NCBI GenBank assembly: GCA_029931535.1
Contig: JAQPZY010001164.1
Location: 478,501 to 542,500, forward strand
Reading direction: 5' to 3'
DNA from: Margaritifera margaritifera
Lineage: Eukaryota > Mollusca > Bivalvia > Unionida > Margaritiferidae
DNA: 64,000 nt
Part shown: in pieces, positions 23,520 through 35,890 of the stretch
Layout of the letters: the number at the start of each line of letters is the position of its first letter
Numbering within the stretch: the stretch's first letter is position 1
Position numbers and translations under genes: made by a program
Notes under the pieces: generated by a model
Told to the model about the DNA's origin: nothing
Database searches by the model: none
Seen by the model: the letters and a program-made list of their open reading frames with translations, nothing else

Positions 23520-24292
23520 TGTGGGGTATTGTTGATATGGTATTGGTATTTCCTCTATTGGTATTGGTATTTCCTCTATTGGTATTTTCTCTATTGGTAT
23601 TGGTATTTCCTCTATTGGTATTGGTATTTCCTCTGTTGGTGTTACAGTTGATGTTTTAGATAGTATTTTAGTAGGTGTTTCAGTGAGCTTTTTAGTTGGT
23701 GTTTTCTCAATTGGCTGGGTTGGTTCAGTTGCATTTTGCTCAATATGCTCAGTTACTCAATATCATTAAGTGGGATTTGAGATTTACTAGGTTTTGACTT
23801 TGTTTGTTTACCAGGGTTTTATTTCTTAGTTTGTTTACCATGTTTCTTTTTAGTTGGTGTTTGTTCAATATCACCGAGAGGGCTTTGTGATTTTCTACGT
23901 TTTGACCCAATTGGGTTTTTCTAAGTTGGACGAATGAGCTAATTTCTGTTGGTTTTTTAATTTTCTCAATTTATTGCAGCTTTTTTGTGTTGTTTTGTAT
24001 TTTCTCTGTTTGTTGCTGCTTATTTGGTGCTTGTATTGGATTTTCTAATGGATTAATAGTTTCATAATGATTTGTTATCATATTGATATTCCTATTCCAT
24101 GTTGGTTCATCCATATATTTTATGTTCTTGATATCATTGTGATATTTGCCAGTATTATCAAGCTGCAGCAGTGTATTATTTGCAAATTTCTGAACATACT
24201 GCCCTATCTAGGGGTGAATTTTTTGTGTTTGTTTTGTTTTAACAATATTTCAACAAAGTTTCTCTGAATATCACTAAAGTTTAAATTACTCA
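23520..24292 (-). pseudogene. Repeat-rich Pro/Thr/Lys protein, unknown
   Basis: It starts at ATG 24292 (MSNLNFSDIQRNFVEILLKQ). After several shifts comes a Lys/Ser/Pro/Gln-rich part with a repeated 'KSxxPLxDIE' unit (SQSPLGDIEQTPTKKKHGKQ, SQIPLNDIE), then TPTKKLTETPTKILSKTST. A PIPIEEI repeat of about five copies is encoded by the TTGGTATTTCCTCTATTGGTA minisatellite at 23527-23640. Low-complexity proline repeats of this kind are common in surface proteins of bacteria and large viruses. Function unknown. Confidence 0.4.
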
Positions 24293-24388
24293 TTTATACT
24301 ATAACTATATATAATATTTCTTTAAGCCTTTTTATACTCACTTGAATATTGTTTTGAAACTATATTTAAATATATAGGTGCGTTTAAA

Positions 24389-25060
24389 TGCCTGAAAGAA
24401 ATATAATATATAATAATATTACTGAACCTGGAGAAACAAATGATGTAACAGAATTGAAAATTAGGTTGTGTGCAACAGAACCTATAAATGCAGTTTATGG
24501 TGCAAGCAGATTAACAAATAATTAAAGGTTATACCAAGAGAAATCAAAATATTACGAAATCTATATGTTTTAAATTTATCATGGTGTAAGACCAGATATA
24601 TTAAAACCATAACTTGCTTAGGATATTTATCTGAATCATACGTGAATTGCGATATATGATAAACATGTCGCAAGTTTGTGATTTACAACGTCTACAAACA
24701 TTATATATAGTCCATAACAATACAAAAAAATACAACAATAAGTATATCATCTTAAAAGCCTAGTTTTGCAACATAACAAAATAAAAATACTGCCTCGTGA
24801 AATTGGAGAACTATTTAATCTCAAAGATTTAGACCTATCGTATAACAACATAATAAACCTACCTCGTGAAATTGGAAAATATGTAATCTTAAAAATTTAG
24901 AATTATCATATAATTGCAATTTTAAAAATTACAATATGAAATTGATAACCATGAGAATTTATATGATATTGATATCATTGGTACATAAATTAGGAAATTT
25001 CCAAGGAAAATATTAACATTATTACATAGAGGCCTTACATGGTAAATATTATTGAGGAGG
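24389..25060 (+). pseudogene. Leucine-rich-repeat protein, decayed
   Basis: It starts MPERNIIYNNITEPGETND. After stops and a shift, at least three LRR units are readable: KIKILPREIGELFNLKDL, DLSYNNIINLPREIGKY and a partial LELSYNCNF (24750-24920). The LPxEIGxLxNLKxLxLSxN pattern is that of ribonuclease-inhibitor-like or bacterial-type LRRs. Its start is divergent from the gene at 24292, with a 96-bp AT-rich spacer. LRRs mediate protein binding; no specific role can be given. Confidence 0.5.
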
Positions 25061-25170
25061 AGTGTGCAAACAAAAATTAAAGTATTTAAATGATAGTCTA
25101 CAGTATATGGATTTTGATTATTATGAATAGTATCATATTCAGTAAAATATTGTATGTGCCTTTAAATCGC

Positions 25171-25271
<101 letters not shown>

Positions 25272-25284
25272 TAAATTTACAATT

Positions 25285-25900
25285 GCTTTTAAATTTGTTT
25301 GTTTTTGCTTTGTGCAGCATCCGAGGTCACACCACCCACAATAAAGTAGAAAATGATGTATTCCTGTAATAGTGTATGCGTCTGTAGCCGTGTGGTCCAA
25401 AACTTGGTCTAAAGTATGTAGCTTTTTATCCGACAGCTTTGGGTTTGAGCCCACACAGAGGTAAGGTTTATATCCAAATCTTTTTACAGATATATTGGGT
25501 TCTAAGATTGACATCGTAAACAACGACCATAAATAGAACATTTTCAACCCTTTGTTTTCATTTACCAGTTTTGACATAGGGTAAAAAAGAAATTTTTAGA
25601 GTATGAATATTAAACTACCGGTATATAAAAGCTGTTTAAATATCTTTTCTATCAGAAAAAAATATTCCACCAATAGTTGTTATCGTTTTGGTGCAATACG
25701 TTGATATTGAAATGACGAATATTTGTCCCCGCTCTAAGGGATTTATCTAGGGCAAAACACCCCGAAAAGTTTGGTTAAACATTGATCATTTGTATTAGTA
25801 TTATGTAAAAGTAGGTGGAAAAAATCATGAAGTACTTAGTGCTCTAACTTTATTTTATTGTCCCAGACAAGTATAGAGATGACAGGGTTGGGCCTGGATT
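25285..25900 (+). repeat. SINE-like dispersed repeat, copy 1
   Basis: It begins CTTTTAAATTTGTTTG, then one 50-bp minisatellite unit (CAGCATCCGAGGTCACAC), then a tRNA-like part with TGGTCCAAAACTTGG (box A-like) and GGGTTTGAGCCC (box B-like), then a 400-bp tail with TTGACATCGTAAACAACGACC. A copy in reverse orientation is at 30560-31400 and a third, direct copy at 62640-63405. The tRNA-derived origin is an inference from the box B match. Confidence 0.6.
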
Positions 25901-25946
25901 CACCTCTTTACAAAATTTGCACCAAAGTATGATTAAATAAGTAAAT

Positions 25947-25950
<4 letters not shown>

Positions 25951-26010
<60 letters not shown>
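25951..26010. repeat. (GA)n microsatellite
   Basis: About 30 perfect AG units. Confidence 0.95.
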
Positions 26011-26013
<3 letters not shown>

Positions 26014-26275
26014 GTGCAATGTGGTTCAATGTTAAAATGCATGTATATTAATTTCCAATATCGATAAGAATTGCAAAGATTTAACTGATAAAATCAAGAG
26101 GGAGGAAAGAAAGAGAAAAAGTATACATTATTTCTGGTACAAGGTCATAGCAACATTATGTGATGTATCTACATTAAAATTTCTGAGCATAACTGTCTCT
26201 AGAAAGAACTCGCTCTAGTGAAGCACATTTATGTAAAACATCCATTTCATGAGAAATGTTTCGGCTTCAGAACGC

Positions 26276-28960
26276 TTAAATACGTTGCATTTTTCTACTA
26301 AATAACTTCTGTTTAAAATGTGATATCTGAGGATGGGAATTACAATACTTGCACATATAAATGTAAAACTTTGCGTGTATTAAGATAAAATTGAATAAGT
26401 CATCTGCCTTTTGCCTATTATATATACCAAACAACATATTTTCTTTAGATAAATTAAAATTTTGAACATTAGTACTTTTTTTAGTAATCAGTGACACAAA
26501 GTCTGCCCAAAACCTCTGAACTATGTTACATTTCCTAAAATGATGGTATATGGATTCAGGTAACTGGCTATAAATAGAGCATGTATTACTATCTATTATA
26601 ATAATTTTAAATAAAAATGTTTTTGTAGCAATAATTCTGTGCAGAATCTTTATCTGAAACTACCGTATTGGTTAATCTGAATGTAAGAGAAAAAATGTTT
26701 TGCCAATCTTCATCTTCTATTGGACCAAATTCTCTGTACCACTTGCCTCTTGAAGTATGAATTTCCCCATTTTTGATCAATTTCTTGTAAATACTTTTGC
26801 AATCTTTTTTGTCCGCTACAATGTAAAGTAGTTTAGACCTGATGCATGAATCCGCGAGTTTTTCTGTTAGTCTAATACCAACTTTTGTCTGATATTCCAT
26901 TATTGCTCTAATTAAGCCTTGGTATACTAGACTATTTGTTTGAACCGAAAACAAGCTGAAACTGATTCATATTAAACCATTGTCCACTAATACTCACTAA
27001 GTCGTTAATTCTCCTAATTCCGTGTTCAAACTAATTTTTATAAACAGCAGATTTACCACCTACTCTAATATTGTACTTGTGCCATATGGGAGTATCTACA
27101 AATAAGCAGGTGTATTAACTGACAAATTATTTTCAAAACTGATCCATGAGTACAAACATCTCCACAATAAACTATTAGGTATCTTAATTTGTTTTCTTCA
27201 GATAGTCTACCTGAAACATTTGAAAATTAGTGATATTTTGGCAAAAGGCCTCCAAAATGTGTTTCCATTTTGTAGATGTAGTTGTAAGTCGTCTAATTCA
27301 AGTGAGATTTAATGCTTCTACTAATGCTAAATACATTTATCTTTCTCAAACCTCCAAAATTTTAATAATTAATAATTAATTTTCTTCTGATTTTATCAAC
27401 TGAATTATTCCACATAAATTTATAAAATATATTGTTAATTTCGATTTTAATTTTCTTATATAGCGATGGCAAGGATAGAAGTAAATGGCTTAGTTTAGAT
27501 AATGCTAAACCTTTTACCACTGTGATTCTACCAAATGATTCTTTGTGACCACTGATTTAATATTTGTTTTTATTTCTCTAATTTTATTTTCGTAATTTAT
27601 TTCTACCACTTTTTCAAGCTTAGTTGAAAAAATTTAACCTAGTAATGTAAACTCAATGTCCCCCCAATTTATCTGATAACTCTGACATAATTTATCCTCA
27701 CTCCCAAACCAGATAACCTTAGTTTTGTCAATATTTACACTAAGTCCTGAAAATTTAGATTAGTAAAATAAAAGTGAAAGGGCAGATTTTAATGATTTAC
27801 TATTCCCATCCAGGGTGAAAAATGTATCGTCTACATATTGAGTGATCAGATATTTTCTATTATTAATTTGTATTCCTGTCATATTTGAACTACCTCTTAC
27901 CATATGTACTAGTATCTCTGCTCAAAGGATAAACAGATATGGCGATAACGGGTCGCCTTGCCTGCATCCTCTTTGTATGTAAAACATAGAAGAGATGTCG
28001 CTGTTTACTGTCACACATGATTTGAAATCATTATAAATAACTTATCATTGTCAAGTTTGTCATTGTATCTCCAAAATAGAAAAAAAATAAGACGTTCTTA
28101 ATGTCTCAAAGTCGATTGATAGTATTAAACTCGCAATTGTATGCTTTTCAGTGTAAAACATAACATTATATATCTACCTTTAATAAAACCAGTCTAATCC
28201 AAGTTTATAAGGTGATGTAAGATGCTTGTCACTCTATTAGCTGTACAAGCAGAGGATATTTTATATGAAACATTCAGTAATGTTATTGATCTCCAGTTCT
28301 TGAAATACTGCTTTGGTTTGTCACCTTTCGGTATACAAAAATAATTATTCCCTCTATCTGTGTTGATGAAATTTCCCCTATATTGTACCCATTGTTTATG
28401 GATCTGACTAAAAACGACATAGATCGTTCCAAATTGTTTTTAAAACTCAGAATTAAAACCATCTGAACCTGAAGTTTTATTGTCTGCAATCTATTTCAAA
28501 CTTTGTAATGCTTCCTCACAAGATATAGGACCTTCGAAAGATAGTTTCAGCAAGTTATCTAGTTTTGGAATATTGAGATTCATATTATTAAAGAGTTCAT
28601 TTAAATTGTTGGAATCTACTTTCCTGTAATTATACTAATGCTCAAAATATTCCATAGTTTCTTGTAAAATTTCACTTTGAGTTGATGTCTGTGACCTATC
28701 ATTCTTTATTAGCATAGGTATCATTTCACTGACATACTTTCTTTTCTAAAGGTTGCATAAATATTTTGTAACCTTTTCTCCTTCGTCAACCCATTTTGCT
28801 CTTAACGGATTATAACCCTTTTCATTTTTTCTCCTGTATTCCATCAATACTTCCTTTAACCTGCTTAGTTCTAGAGAAGTTTCTAAAGTTTCAAAATCTA
28901 TTTATAGTTCCTTAACTTTCTCTAATAACTGTCCTTCTTTCTTAATGTGCTCTTTGTTCT
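26276..28960 (-). pseudogene. LINE ORF2 relic, Tx1/L1-like reverse transcriptase
   Basis: Minus-strand pieces follow the order of a Tx1/L1-type ORF2. DGFNSEF is near 28.46 kb. NWRSITLLNVSYKISS is near 28.28 kb. RGCRQGDPLSPYLFIL is intact near 27.95 kb. The catalytic QYVDDTF (YVDD at 27826-27837) follows, then SGLSVNIDKTK near 27.74 kb. The C-terminal part has RGKWYREFGPIEDEDWQNIF (26.73 kb) and a Cys/His tail CSIYSQLPESIYHHFRKC (26.55 kb). Stops and shifts break it into many pieces. The endonuclease domain is not seen; the relic starts next to the microsatellite at 29.0 kb. Confidence 0.8.
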
Positions 28961-29013
28961 TATATGTGCTATAGAAAATAGTTTTACAAGAAGTTTATAT
29001 CTTCTTTTTTTTT

Positions 29014-29070
29014 TGTGTGTGTGTGTGTGTGTGTGTGCGTGTGTGTGCACGAGTGTGCAGCAGATAGATC

Positions 29071-29147
<77 letters not shown>
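29014..29147. repeat. (TG)n and (GA)n microsatellites
   Basis: (GT)n at 29014-29048 and (GA)n at about 29074-29147. The Arg/Glu- and Ser/Leu-repeat frames here are translations of these runs, not genes. Confidence 0.95.
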
Positions 29148-29152
<5 letters not shown>

Positions 29153-29330
29153 AGTAAGTGTATGTTTACGGGAATGTCAGAAATAGAACGAAAGACCATT
29201 AGAAAGTATACGTGTGTATCTGCGTGAGGGTGGGGTGGGGTTAAAAGGGTTATTTCGAGCACGAGATGAAAAATTATAATTATTACCAATTTATGATAGC
29301 GAAATGGAGTAGTTACCAACTTTAACGATC

Positions 29331-29468
29331 TCTTAAGAACTACTTGATAGGTTTCATTTTCATACTAATGCTCGCTTTAAGAACTACTTGATAGGTTTCA
29401 TTTTCATACTAATGCTCGCTTTAAGAACTACTTGATAAGTTTTATTTTCATACTAATGCTCGCTTTAG
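29331..29468. repeat. 3.1 x 44-bp tandem repeat
   Basis: TACTTGATAGGTTTCATTTT recurs at 29341, 29385 and 29429, an exact 44-bp period with few mismatches. Confidence 0.9.
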
Positions 29469-30559
29469 TCACCTGTAATTTGAACTGAGACAACCGATTA
29501 TTGTTTTACTTTCAATGATTGCTGACTAATTCGTCCCGAGTCACCTTTAGTAATGTCATTCTGACATTTTATTTTAATATATGTCAAAAAGTAATGGGTA
29601 ATAATAGGGCCCAACATGTCAATGTACGCTATATATAGCAAAAGTATGCCTGCATAATTCTTCAGTCTGCCGCAGAAAGCTGTCATTTGGAGTTGTAGGA
29701 AGAGTAGCAAATTTTGACACTTTTGTTGTCTGGTGTAACCAGTGGTACACTTTGTAATGTCTTCCACAAAGAAATCCTCGTCTAGGGCCAGCATGAATTT
29801 TCACAAGGACTGCGTGAATGCAATCAACAAACAAGTCAACAATCATTTGTATGCCACCTACGCCCTCCTGTTGTTTTAATAAAAGTAAGTGATGAATATA
29901 CAGTTAACAATTATTGTTCGAATCTCGCGCCTCTTTTATTTACGAAGCGGTACAGTGCTAGTGTTGCTTCTTTCTAGCAATATTTCTTGGAAGCAGCAAA
30001 AACAAAAGGGAAAACAAAACTAATATTAGAAAGACAGGAATGACGTATTCCAGAAGATGCTAGACACAATCACTAGGACTTTCATATACATATTGCTTAT
30101 TTTCTGAATTCACAATTTTCACCATCTTCGTATGTTTTGTCGCTGTCTTCAAAGAGCACATTTTGTAAAATTTAACTAATGGATTCCAGAACTAATTAAT
30201 GTAATTTACTTTTGAAAAAGACTTTTCGTCACCTATTTTTAAAGGTGAAGATAATGTTTTGGGGTCAATCATATTTGTAAAGTTCATTTTAGACGTATTT
30301 AAAAGATGATTGTACCGCAATCAAGTCCAGTTTAAAATAATTTACTTTGAAATCAATAAATACATTTATTTAAAGAACATCCAATAGGTAGCGAGATATT
30401 CCTTACCTTCATAAGGGCAGATCTTCTTGAAAAATGGTAATAAAGATCTCAAGATCAGTTTTTGACATTGTTTGACACTGTTTTACAAAGTAACATCATA
30501 TGATTCTACGCTTGTTTATATGTAAAGAAGCTTTGAAGCGGATAGGTTATCAAAATGGT
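29469..30559. other. Intergenic sequence
   Basis: Two overlapping minus frames (29498-29846) have no recognisable domain. The remainder is AT-rich with no feature that I can support. Confidence 0.5.
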
Positions 30560-31400
30560 TAGTAAAGGAAACGAAACTGTTTTTTTTTTATAAACTTCTC
30601 TAATGTCCTTGCAGGACAAAGATAGAACACTAAGTACCTTATGATGTTTTCTTTTCCTACGTTTACATAATACTAATACAAATGATCTGTGTTTAATCAA
30701 ACGTTTCGAGTTGAAGCGGGGATAAAACTTAGACTATTCTATGTCAACGTAATGCACCAAAAACAATAACAACTACAGGTGGAATTTGAATTATTTGTTT
30801 CCGATAAAAAAAAGATATTTAAGCACCTAGTATAGAGTTTAATATTTATAGCATAACATTTTTGTTTACCTGCGTCAAAACAGGTAAGTTAAAACAAAGG
30901 GTTGGTATTGCTTATTGTGTGGTCGTTGTTTACGATGTCAATCTTAGAATTCAATATATTTGTAAAAAGGTTTGGGTAAAAACTTTACCTCTGTGTGGGC
31001 TCAAACCCAAAGCTGTCGGATAAAAAGCTAAATACTTTAGACCTAGCTTTGGACCAAACGGCCGCGGACGCTTAAACTATTTCAGGACTACATTTTGTAC
31101 TTTACAGTGGTTGGTATTCCCTCGGATGCTGCACACTGTGCTGGCTGTACTTTATTGTGGTTTGTGTGCCATCAGATGCTGCACAGTAAGTGCTGTACTT
31201 TTTTGCGATTTGTGTGGCCTCGGATGCTGCATACAATACGGGTATTTTATACTTTTATATTTAATTATATGTTTATAGTTTTGATGGTCTTCAGATTGTG
31301 GACAGCAGTTAAACAGGTGAGGTACTAAAACCGATTTTATTTATCCATTTAAAAGAGCGAAAACAAACAAATATAAAAGCAATAATAAACTTAGGAGAAT
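30560..31400 (-). repeat. SINE-like dispersed repeat, copy 2 (inverted)
   Basis: Reverse complement of the 25285-25900 repeat: GGTCGTTGTTTACGATGTCA at 30921, GGGCTCAAACCCAAAGC (box B-like, minus), and three 50-bp minisatellite units (GCTGTACTTTATTGTGGTTT type) at 31100-31240. The 78-codon plus frame here is a translation of the minisatellite. Confidence 0.65.
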
Positions 31401-31637
31401 CCCCAGACTTTTTTTTAAAACAAACAACTGTCTGTATATCAACTAAATCTACTTCCTCAAGCAAATAGTGCTATTTCCTACAATCAGAACCTTTGTTCTA
31501 TTTAACGTCTGCACTTTACTCCCAAAGGTGTATTCATTTGACCATGCAGTGAATATTATTTTATTTTAAATTATACCTTTTTTGAATATTCTCTGATACA
31601 AATAAATAAAATTGTAACGCATGTGCATTCTAAACAG

Positions 31638-31784
31638 GCTTATTTCTTTGACTGCCCAGACGAAGCTCTTCAGGGATGTTACCGATTGTTCTGGGAGTCT
31701 TTCGAAAAAGAACGGGATCATTCAGAGAGGCTGATGAATTACCAGAACAAGCGCAGGAACCAAGTCATGAACTTGGATATTAAG
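31638..31784 (+). CDS. Ferritin exon (helices A/B region)
   Basis: The exon follows an acceptor (TCTAAACAG at 31629-31637) and ends at a donor (AAG then GTAGGC at 31785). Its 49 codons read AYFFDCPDEALQGCYRLFW, then KERDHSERLMNYQNKR and NLDIK, typical of animal ferritin. Ferritin stores iron in a 24-subunit shell. The ferroxidase ligands of helix B (Glu and His in ERDH) are kept. The upstream exon is not found within 1.5 kb. The companion exon lies at 32347. Part of a host gene or a recent duplicate. Confidence 0.85.
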
Positions 31785-32346
31785 GTAGGCTATGGAACCG
31801 TTTCTTAATTATTTTCTTTTCTTATATTTTTTATGTATGAGCATGCTAAAAGGGATACATGTTCTGGATATATGACCGTATAAAGCACAAAGTCAGTAGT
31901 TGTTTATTTGTTTTTGTTGTTTGAATTTAAAATTAATAACTGAAAAACTCGTGAAAGCGAGAGGCCATGAAGGAAAACTTACACTATACTGCAAGAATGG
32001 ATGCTCCATTCAATTCTGAACCTGTCAATTTTACAAAACATGTGGCTCATCTTACCATAAAATCGAATGTTCCACAAAAAACGAGCATTCCAACCTTTAC
32101 AGCGGCCACAATAGGTTTCAGTGCGGCCATCTTGAAGACTCGTGTTCTTTCGCTACCTCTTTTGTTACTTCCTCTTAGTGAAGACCGTATCTATACATAC
32201 GTTTAAAACAAATATGTCACATGCATGGTGCATGATGCTTCTGGCAAAAACACTGATGATTTCAATTTTGGATTTTTTACTTGGCAAAGAGAGCATCAAT
32301 ACATTAACTCTATAAACATATATCATATGCCATAAACCCAAACGAG
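31785..32346 (+). other. Intron between the two ferritin exons
   Basis: It begins GTAGGC and ends AACGAG. Frames in it are short. A part at 31960-32170 gives an ORF with no known motif. Confidence 0.55.
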
Positions 32347-32459
32347 ATAATTGGACTTCCTGTCCCGACGCCATGAACTATGACCTTGACCTTAAGAAGG
32401 TGGTGATTCAAGGTCTACACGACCTTCATAAGATTGCCCTGAAGCATGGAGCCTTAGAG
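32347..32459 (+). CDS. Ferritin exon (helix C region)
   Basis: The frame reads NWTSCPDAMNYDLDLKKV, then VIQGLHDLHKIALKHGALE, ending in GAG before a GTAAAT donor. This matches the helix C exon of ferritins. The position of the catalytic Glu in the LEK motif is Lys (LKK), so a ferroxidase ligand is lost; this points to an L-type or yolk/secreted-type subunit. Joining the exon 1 donor to the visible AG acceptor puts the downstream frame off by one base, so either another acceptor or exon is used or the copy is a pseudogene. No third exon was recognised. Confidence 0.75.
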
Positions 32460-33278
32460 GTAAATATACACACATACATACATACTCATGAGAGAGACAG
32501 GGGTAGAATCGTCAAAATATTGCAGGTCTATTCGATTATTCCTGGTCGTTAAGTAGATTTGTTAAACATATACTGAAAATATATATTTTCAACAAAGCAT
32601 CCCATTGACTTTACTGTTTTGTTGTCATACACTATATTCGGGACATTAATTTATAACCTACATACTTTATCAGCAAATTATAATAAAAGTCTTCCGAATT
32701 TACTTTGTCGGAATAGATGATGGATTTTCAATGAGCGCTGGTTTCTGATCGAAAAGGCTGATGCTATCCGAAAACGATGTAAGCACATCACATGTTGGAA
32801 AAGTTCTTGATGGACGGATGCAGAGACGAACCACACGAGATGGAGTTGCGTCCATTGATGTATATGAACCCAAAACCGGCGTTCTTTTCTTAGAACCTCT
32901 AGCGTCGTCATTGCGTCTACAACTCAATCCATACAAGGAATACCAGTACTGGAATGGTAGGAATTATTTCTTCCGTTAGATTTATTGTCTGATCGACTGT
33001 AAATTTAGACTGATCCCCTGATCTAGTCAAAAGTTCCCTAATTAAGAAGCATACGATGGTTTTATCGATCCATCAGTAAGGATAAATCTGTAATCCATCC
33101 TTTAGAACTACCCTAAATAGCGTTCTAAATTTGCCTTTTATCTTGCGTGTAATCACACTTTGTATTATTGAAGGGTCATACTTGCAAGAAAACATACAAT
33201 TTATGTATTCAAAAATACCATTTAACAAGACAATGATTGTGTTTTGTGTTTTTCTTTTTAACGAGACAAAATTAGAAA
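32460..33278. other. Intergenic or intronic sequence
   Basis: A plus frame (32761-32979) and minus frames opposite it have no known motif. The last ferritin exon (helices D/E) was looked for here and not seen. Confidence 0.45.
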
Positions 33279-33388
33279 CATTTTGGGTGTCGGTATTTAT
33301 TCTTTTATATACCTGTACATGTACAACAAGAGTTGTACATGTACATGTATATAAAGGCATAAAGACCGACACTGATAAGCCCAAAAGT
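33279..33388. repeat. Palindromic (foldback) element
   Basis: The left arm (33279-33328, TTTTGGGTGTCGGT ... GTACATGTACAAC) is the imperfect reverse complement of the right arm (33332-33388, GTTGTACATGTAC ... ACCGACACTGATAAGCCCAAA), with a spacer of only 3-4 bp. Probably a hairpin MITE. Confidence 0.7.
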
Positions 33389-34091
33389 GTCGAACTCTTC
33401 CAGTATTTACAAATATAAGCTACAACACACAAGTTTTCGAAATTTAGCTTACGAAATTAAGATTACTCAAAGTACCTTTGACAGATAATTATGCTGACAT
33501 AAAAGAGTACAGACATTTTGAAAAGTTTAGACATGTTCTATGATTACACGTTTACTGTTCTACCATAATGCGGTTAGATAAAATGATATTTATCTGTAAT
33601 ACAGTGTCTCCTATGGATTGTGATATGTATGTTCCAAATCGCAACACGCTCGGGCCTTTCCTCCAATGATCGGAAACTACCTTGGAAATTGTATACACGT
33701 TCTAAAGTTTCTTACCTGTTTACATATTCTTGTTGTTTTTAGCCAAATTCAGCTTCTTTCAGTCATCATTTCTCAACGATTGGAATGTTAAACAATGGCG
33801 TCTCGTCAAACTAAGCTCGATTGAACTTATTTGATATTTTATTACGCGCTAATAAAAGAAAGAAGTACGCATCCATAAAAGACTTGTTGTTCTTTTCTTA
33901 TTAATAATCATTGCTATCATTGAAACTTGTAGATTGTTACTACGGAACTATACATTAATTAATATCAACCTGAAGTGGAACTACTTTTTGTGCGCAGGTA
34001 CAACTAGCACGGCAGAACATAAACACTAAATAGCTGCCATTATTGTAAAACGTCCGCTACTTAAACTCTAGAACAGAAAAAAACCCAGATT

Positions 34092-34194
34092 GCTTATCCA
34101 GAGTGAATAACGGATATATTTAATCTCGTGGGGGGTAAACTCGAATATTTTCACCCACTTGATGAAATATATCCGTTATTCACTCGGAACAAGC
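34092..34194. repeat. Palindromic (foldback) element with 21-bp perfect core arms
   Basis: GAGTGAATAACGGATATATT on the left and AAATATATCCGTTATTCACTC on the right, extended by partly matching flanks (CTCGTGGGGGGTAAA / TTTTCACCCACTTGAT). It is about 100 bp in total. Confidence 0.8.
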
Positions 34195-34207
34195 AAATGT
34201 TCCCCAC

Positions 34208-34296
<89 letters not shown>

Positions 34297-34341
34297 GTCT
34301 TTTTGGGATTCCATACGTTTCGGCTAGTTCTGAATGTCAGG

Positions 34342-34390
<49 letters not shown>

Positions 34391-34412
34391 GTGTGTGTTG
34401 TGTGTGTGTGTT
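34208..34412. repeat. Microsatellite cluster (TC)n, (AAT)n, (GT)n
   Basis: (TC)n at 34207-34231, (AAT)n at 34239-34291, and (GT)n with GTTGT interruptions at 34353-34412. Confidence 0.95.
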
Positions 34413-35609
34413 TACATACATCAGGAATCACGAGTCGCAATATACATTGAAAATTGAGAAAGAAGATTAATATTGCTGTGAACTGTGATTCAACAACAAC
34501 TTCAAATAATCCCTCTAAGATAAAGGAAAGGTAAGAAGAAAGTAGGTATTACAGATGGCCTGGTCATGTGCACCTTTTATCCTCTTTGTTCCAAGAGAAG
34601 TTTCATAATCGGTCTTTGAGTAACACCTGAATACATCAATAATATGCGGTGTGCTATCATATTCTACTCCTGTATGCTTTTACCTTATGACCCTATGACG
34701 ACAAGGGGAATTTAACATTAGTCTATGGGATTAATATTGTGAGACGGTATGATATAAATAGGAACTATAATGTTAAAAACGTCCGTAGGATTAACATTGT
34801 GGGGTGCTATGCCAACAAAATGATCCTATGCTGACAAGAGGAATTTAACATTAATCCACTGGATTAACATTTGTATGACCCCATACCGAGAAGGGAAATT
34901 TAATGCAAACTCATTTGAAAGGGTTGTAAGGTATGTGATGGTGAGTGATCCTTACAAAGCAACACACCTTTTTGTATTAAGCAACCCAGGAGTGAAAAGC
35001 AATTTTCATTTTCAAATGTGTTGCAAAATGTCCAATGTCAATGCTGTATGGTGCAAGTTTGGTTCTTCACTTGGCTACAAATACACTGTTTTCCTTTGGT
35101 TAACCTAGATTTAATACACTCACTGACCTGCTAAGTATTGTCGCTCAGACAAACATTATCAGAAAGTGTGTTGCAAAATATCCGATGTCAATGCTGTATG
35201 TGGCCAATTCGGTTCTTCACTTTGTTCCAAATGTACAGTGTCGTTTTTGTCCCCCCAGATTTGATACACTCAGTGAACTGTTACCTTATGCAAATGGCTG
35301 TTGGTGAAAAGAGAGGAAGACATTGCTACACATAACAATAAGATCAGAAGTTGGCGTAAGATCAGGTTTTCGTGTACTTTAAGGTCCTAACAACATACAC
35401 TGTTCTGCTACTTGACTGATTTATCGAAACAGCAAATAGAACAAAGAGAGTGAGACATTGCTACACTGTTAAACAAGGTCAGAATCTAACGCAAGGAAAG
35501 GTTTTCGTGAATTCTAAGGGAGTTACAGTTTATGTTTGTTTTTAAAACAGCAAATAACATATATTAGACCTGCCATGTGACTGATTTATCGGAAGAGTAA
35601 AACATTTGA

Positions 35610-35890
35610 TATGATTTACCAATATCTACATAACCGGACCAACACATAGTCTTACTAACCAACACGTGCACCTACTGACCAATACACAGTGTTACTGGTC
35701 AGCACTCAAACCAACAGACCAGCACCCATGATTACTAACCAATACACAGTGTTACTGACCAGCACCCACACCTACTGACCAGCACCAATGCTTACTAACC
35801 AACACACATTATTACTGACCAGCACCCACACCTACTGACCAACACACCGTCTTATTGACCAGCACCCACACCCACTGACAAACACCTCTA
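35610..35890. repeat. Subterminal minisatellite of the Polinton family
   Basis: About seven units of roughly 35-40 bp such as ACTGACCAGCACCCACACCT and ACTAACCAACACACA. Related arrays occur in both TIRs of relic 1 (3270-3400, 11225-11540) and in relic 2 (15185-15410). Confidence 0.85.

Noticed and set aside
28947..29319. ORFs with Arg-Glu, Ser-Leu or Thr-His repeats
   Set aside because: They are products of (GA)n and (GT)n microsatellites.
34562..34572. TCATGTGCAC outside relic 3 on the left and again at 45104 on the right, as a target duplication
   Set aside because: The adjoining left sequence does not align with the right terminus, and Polinton duplications are 6 bp; probably coincidence or a rearranged end.
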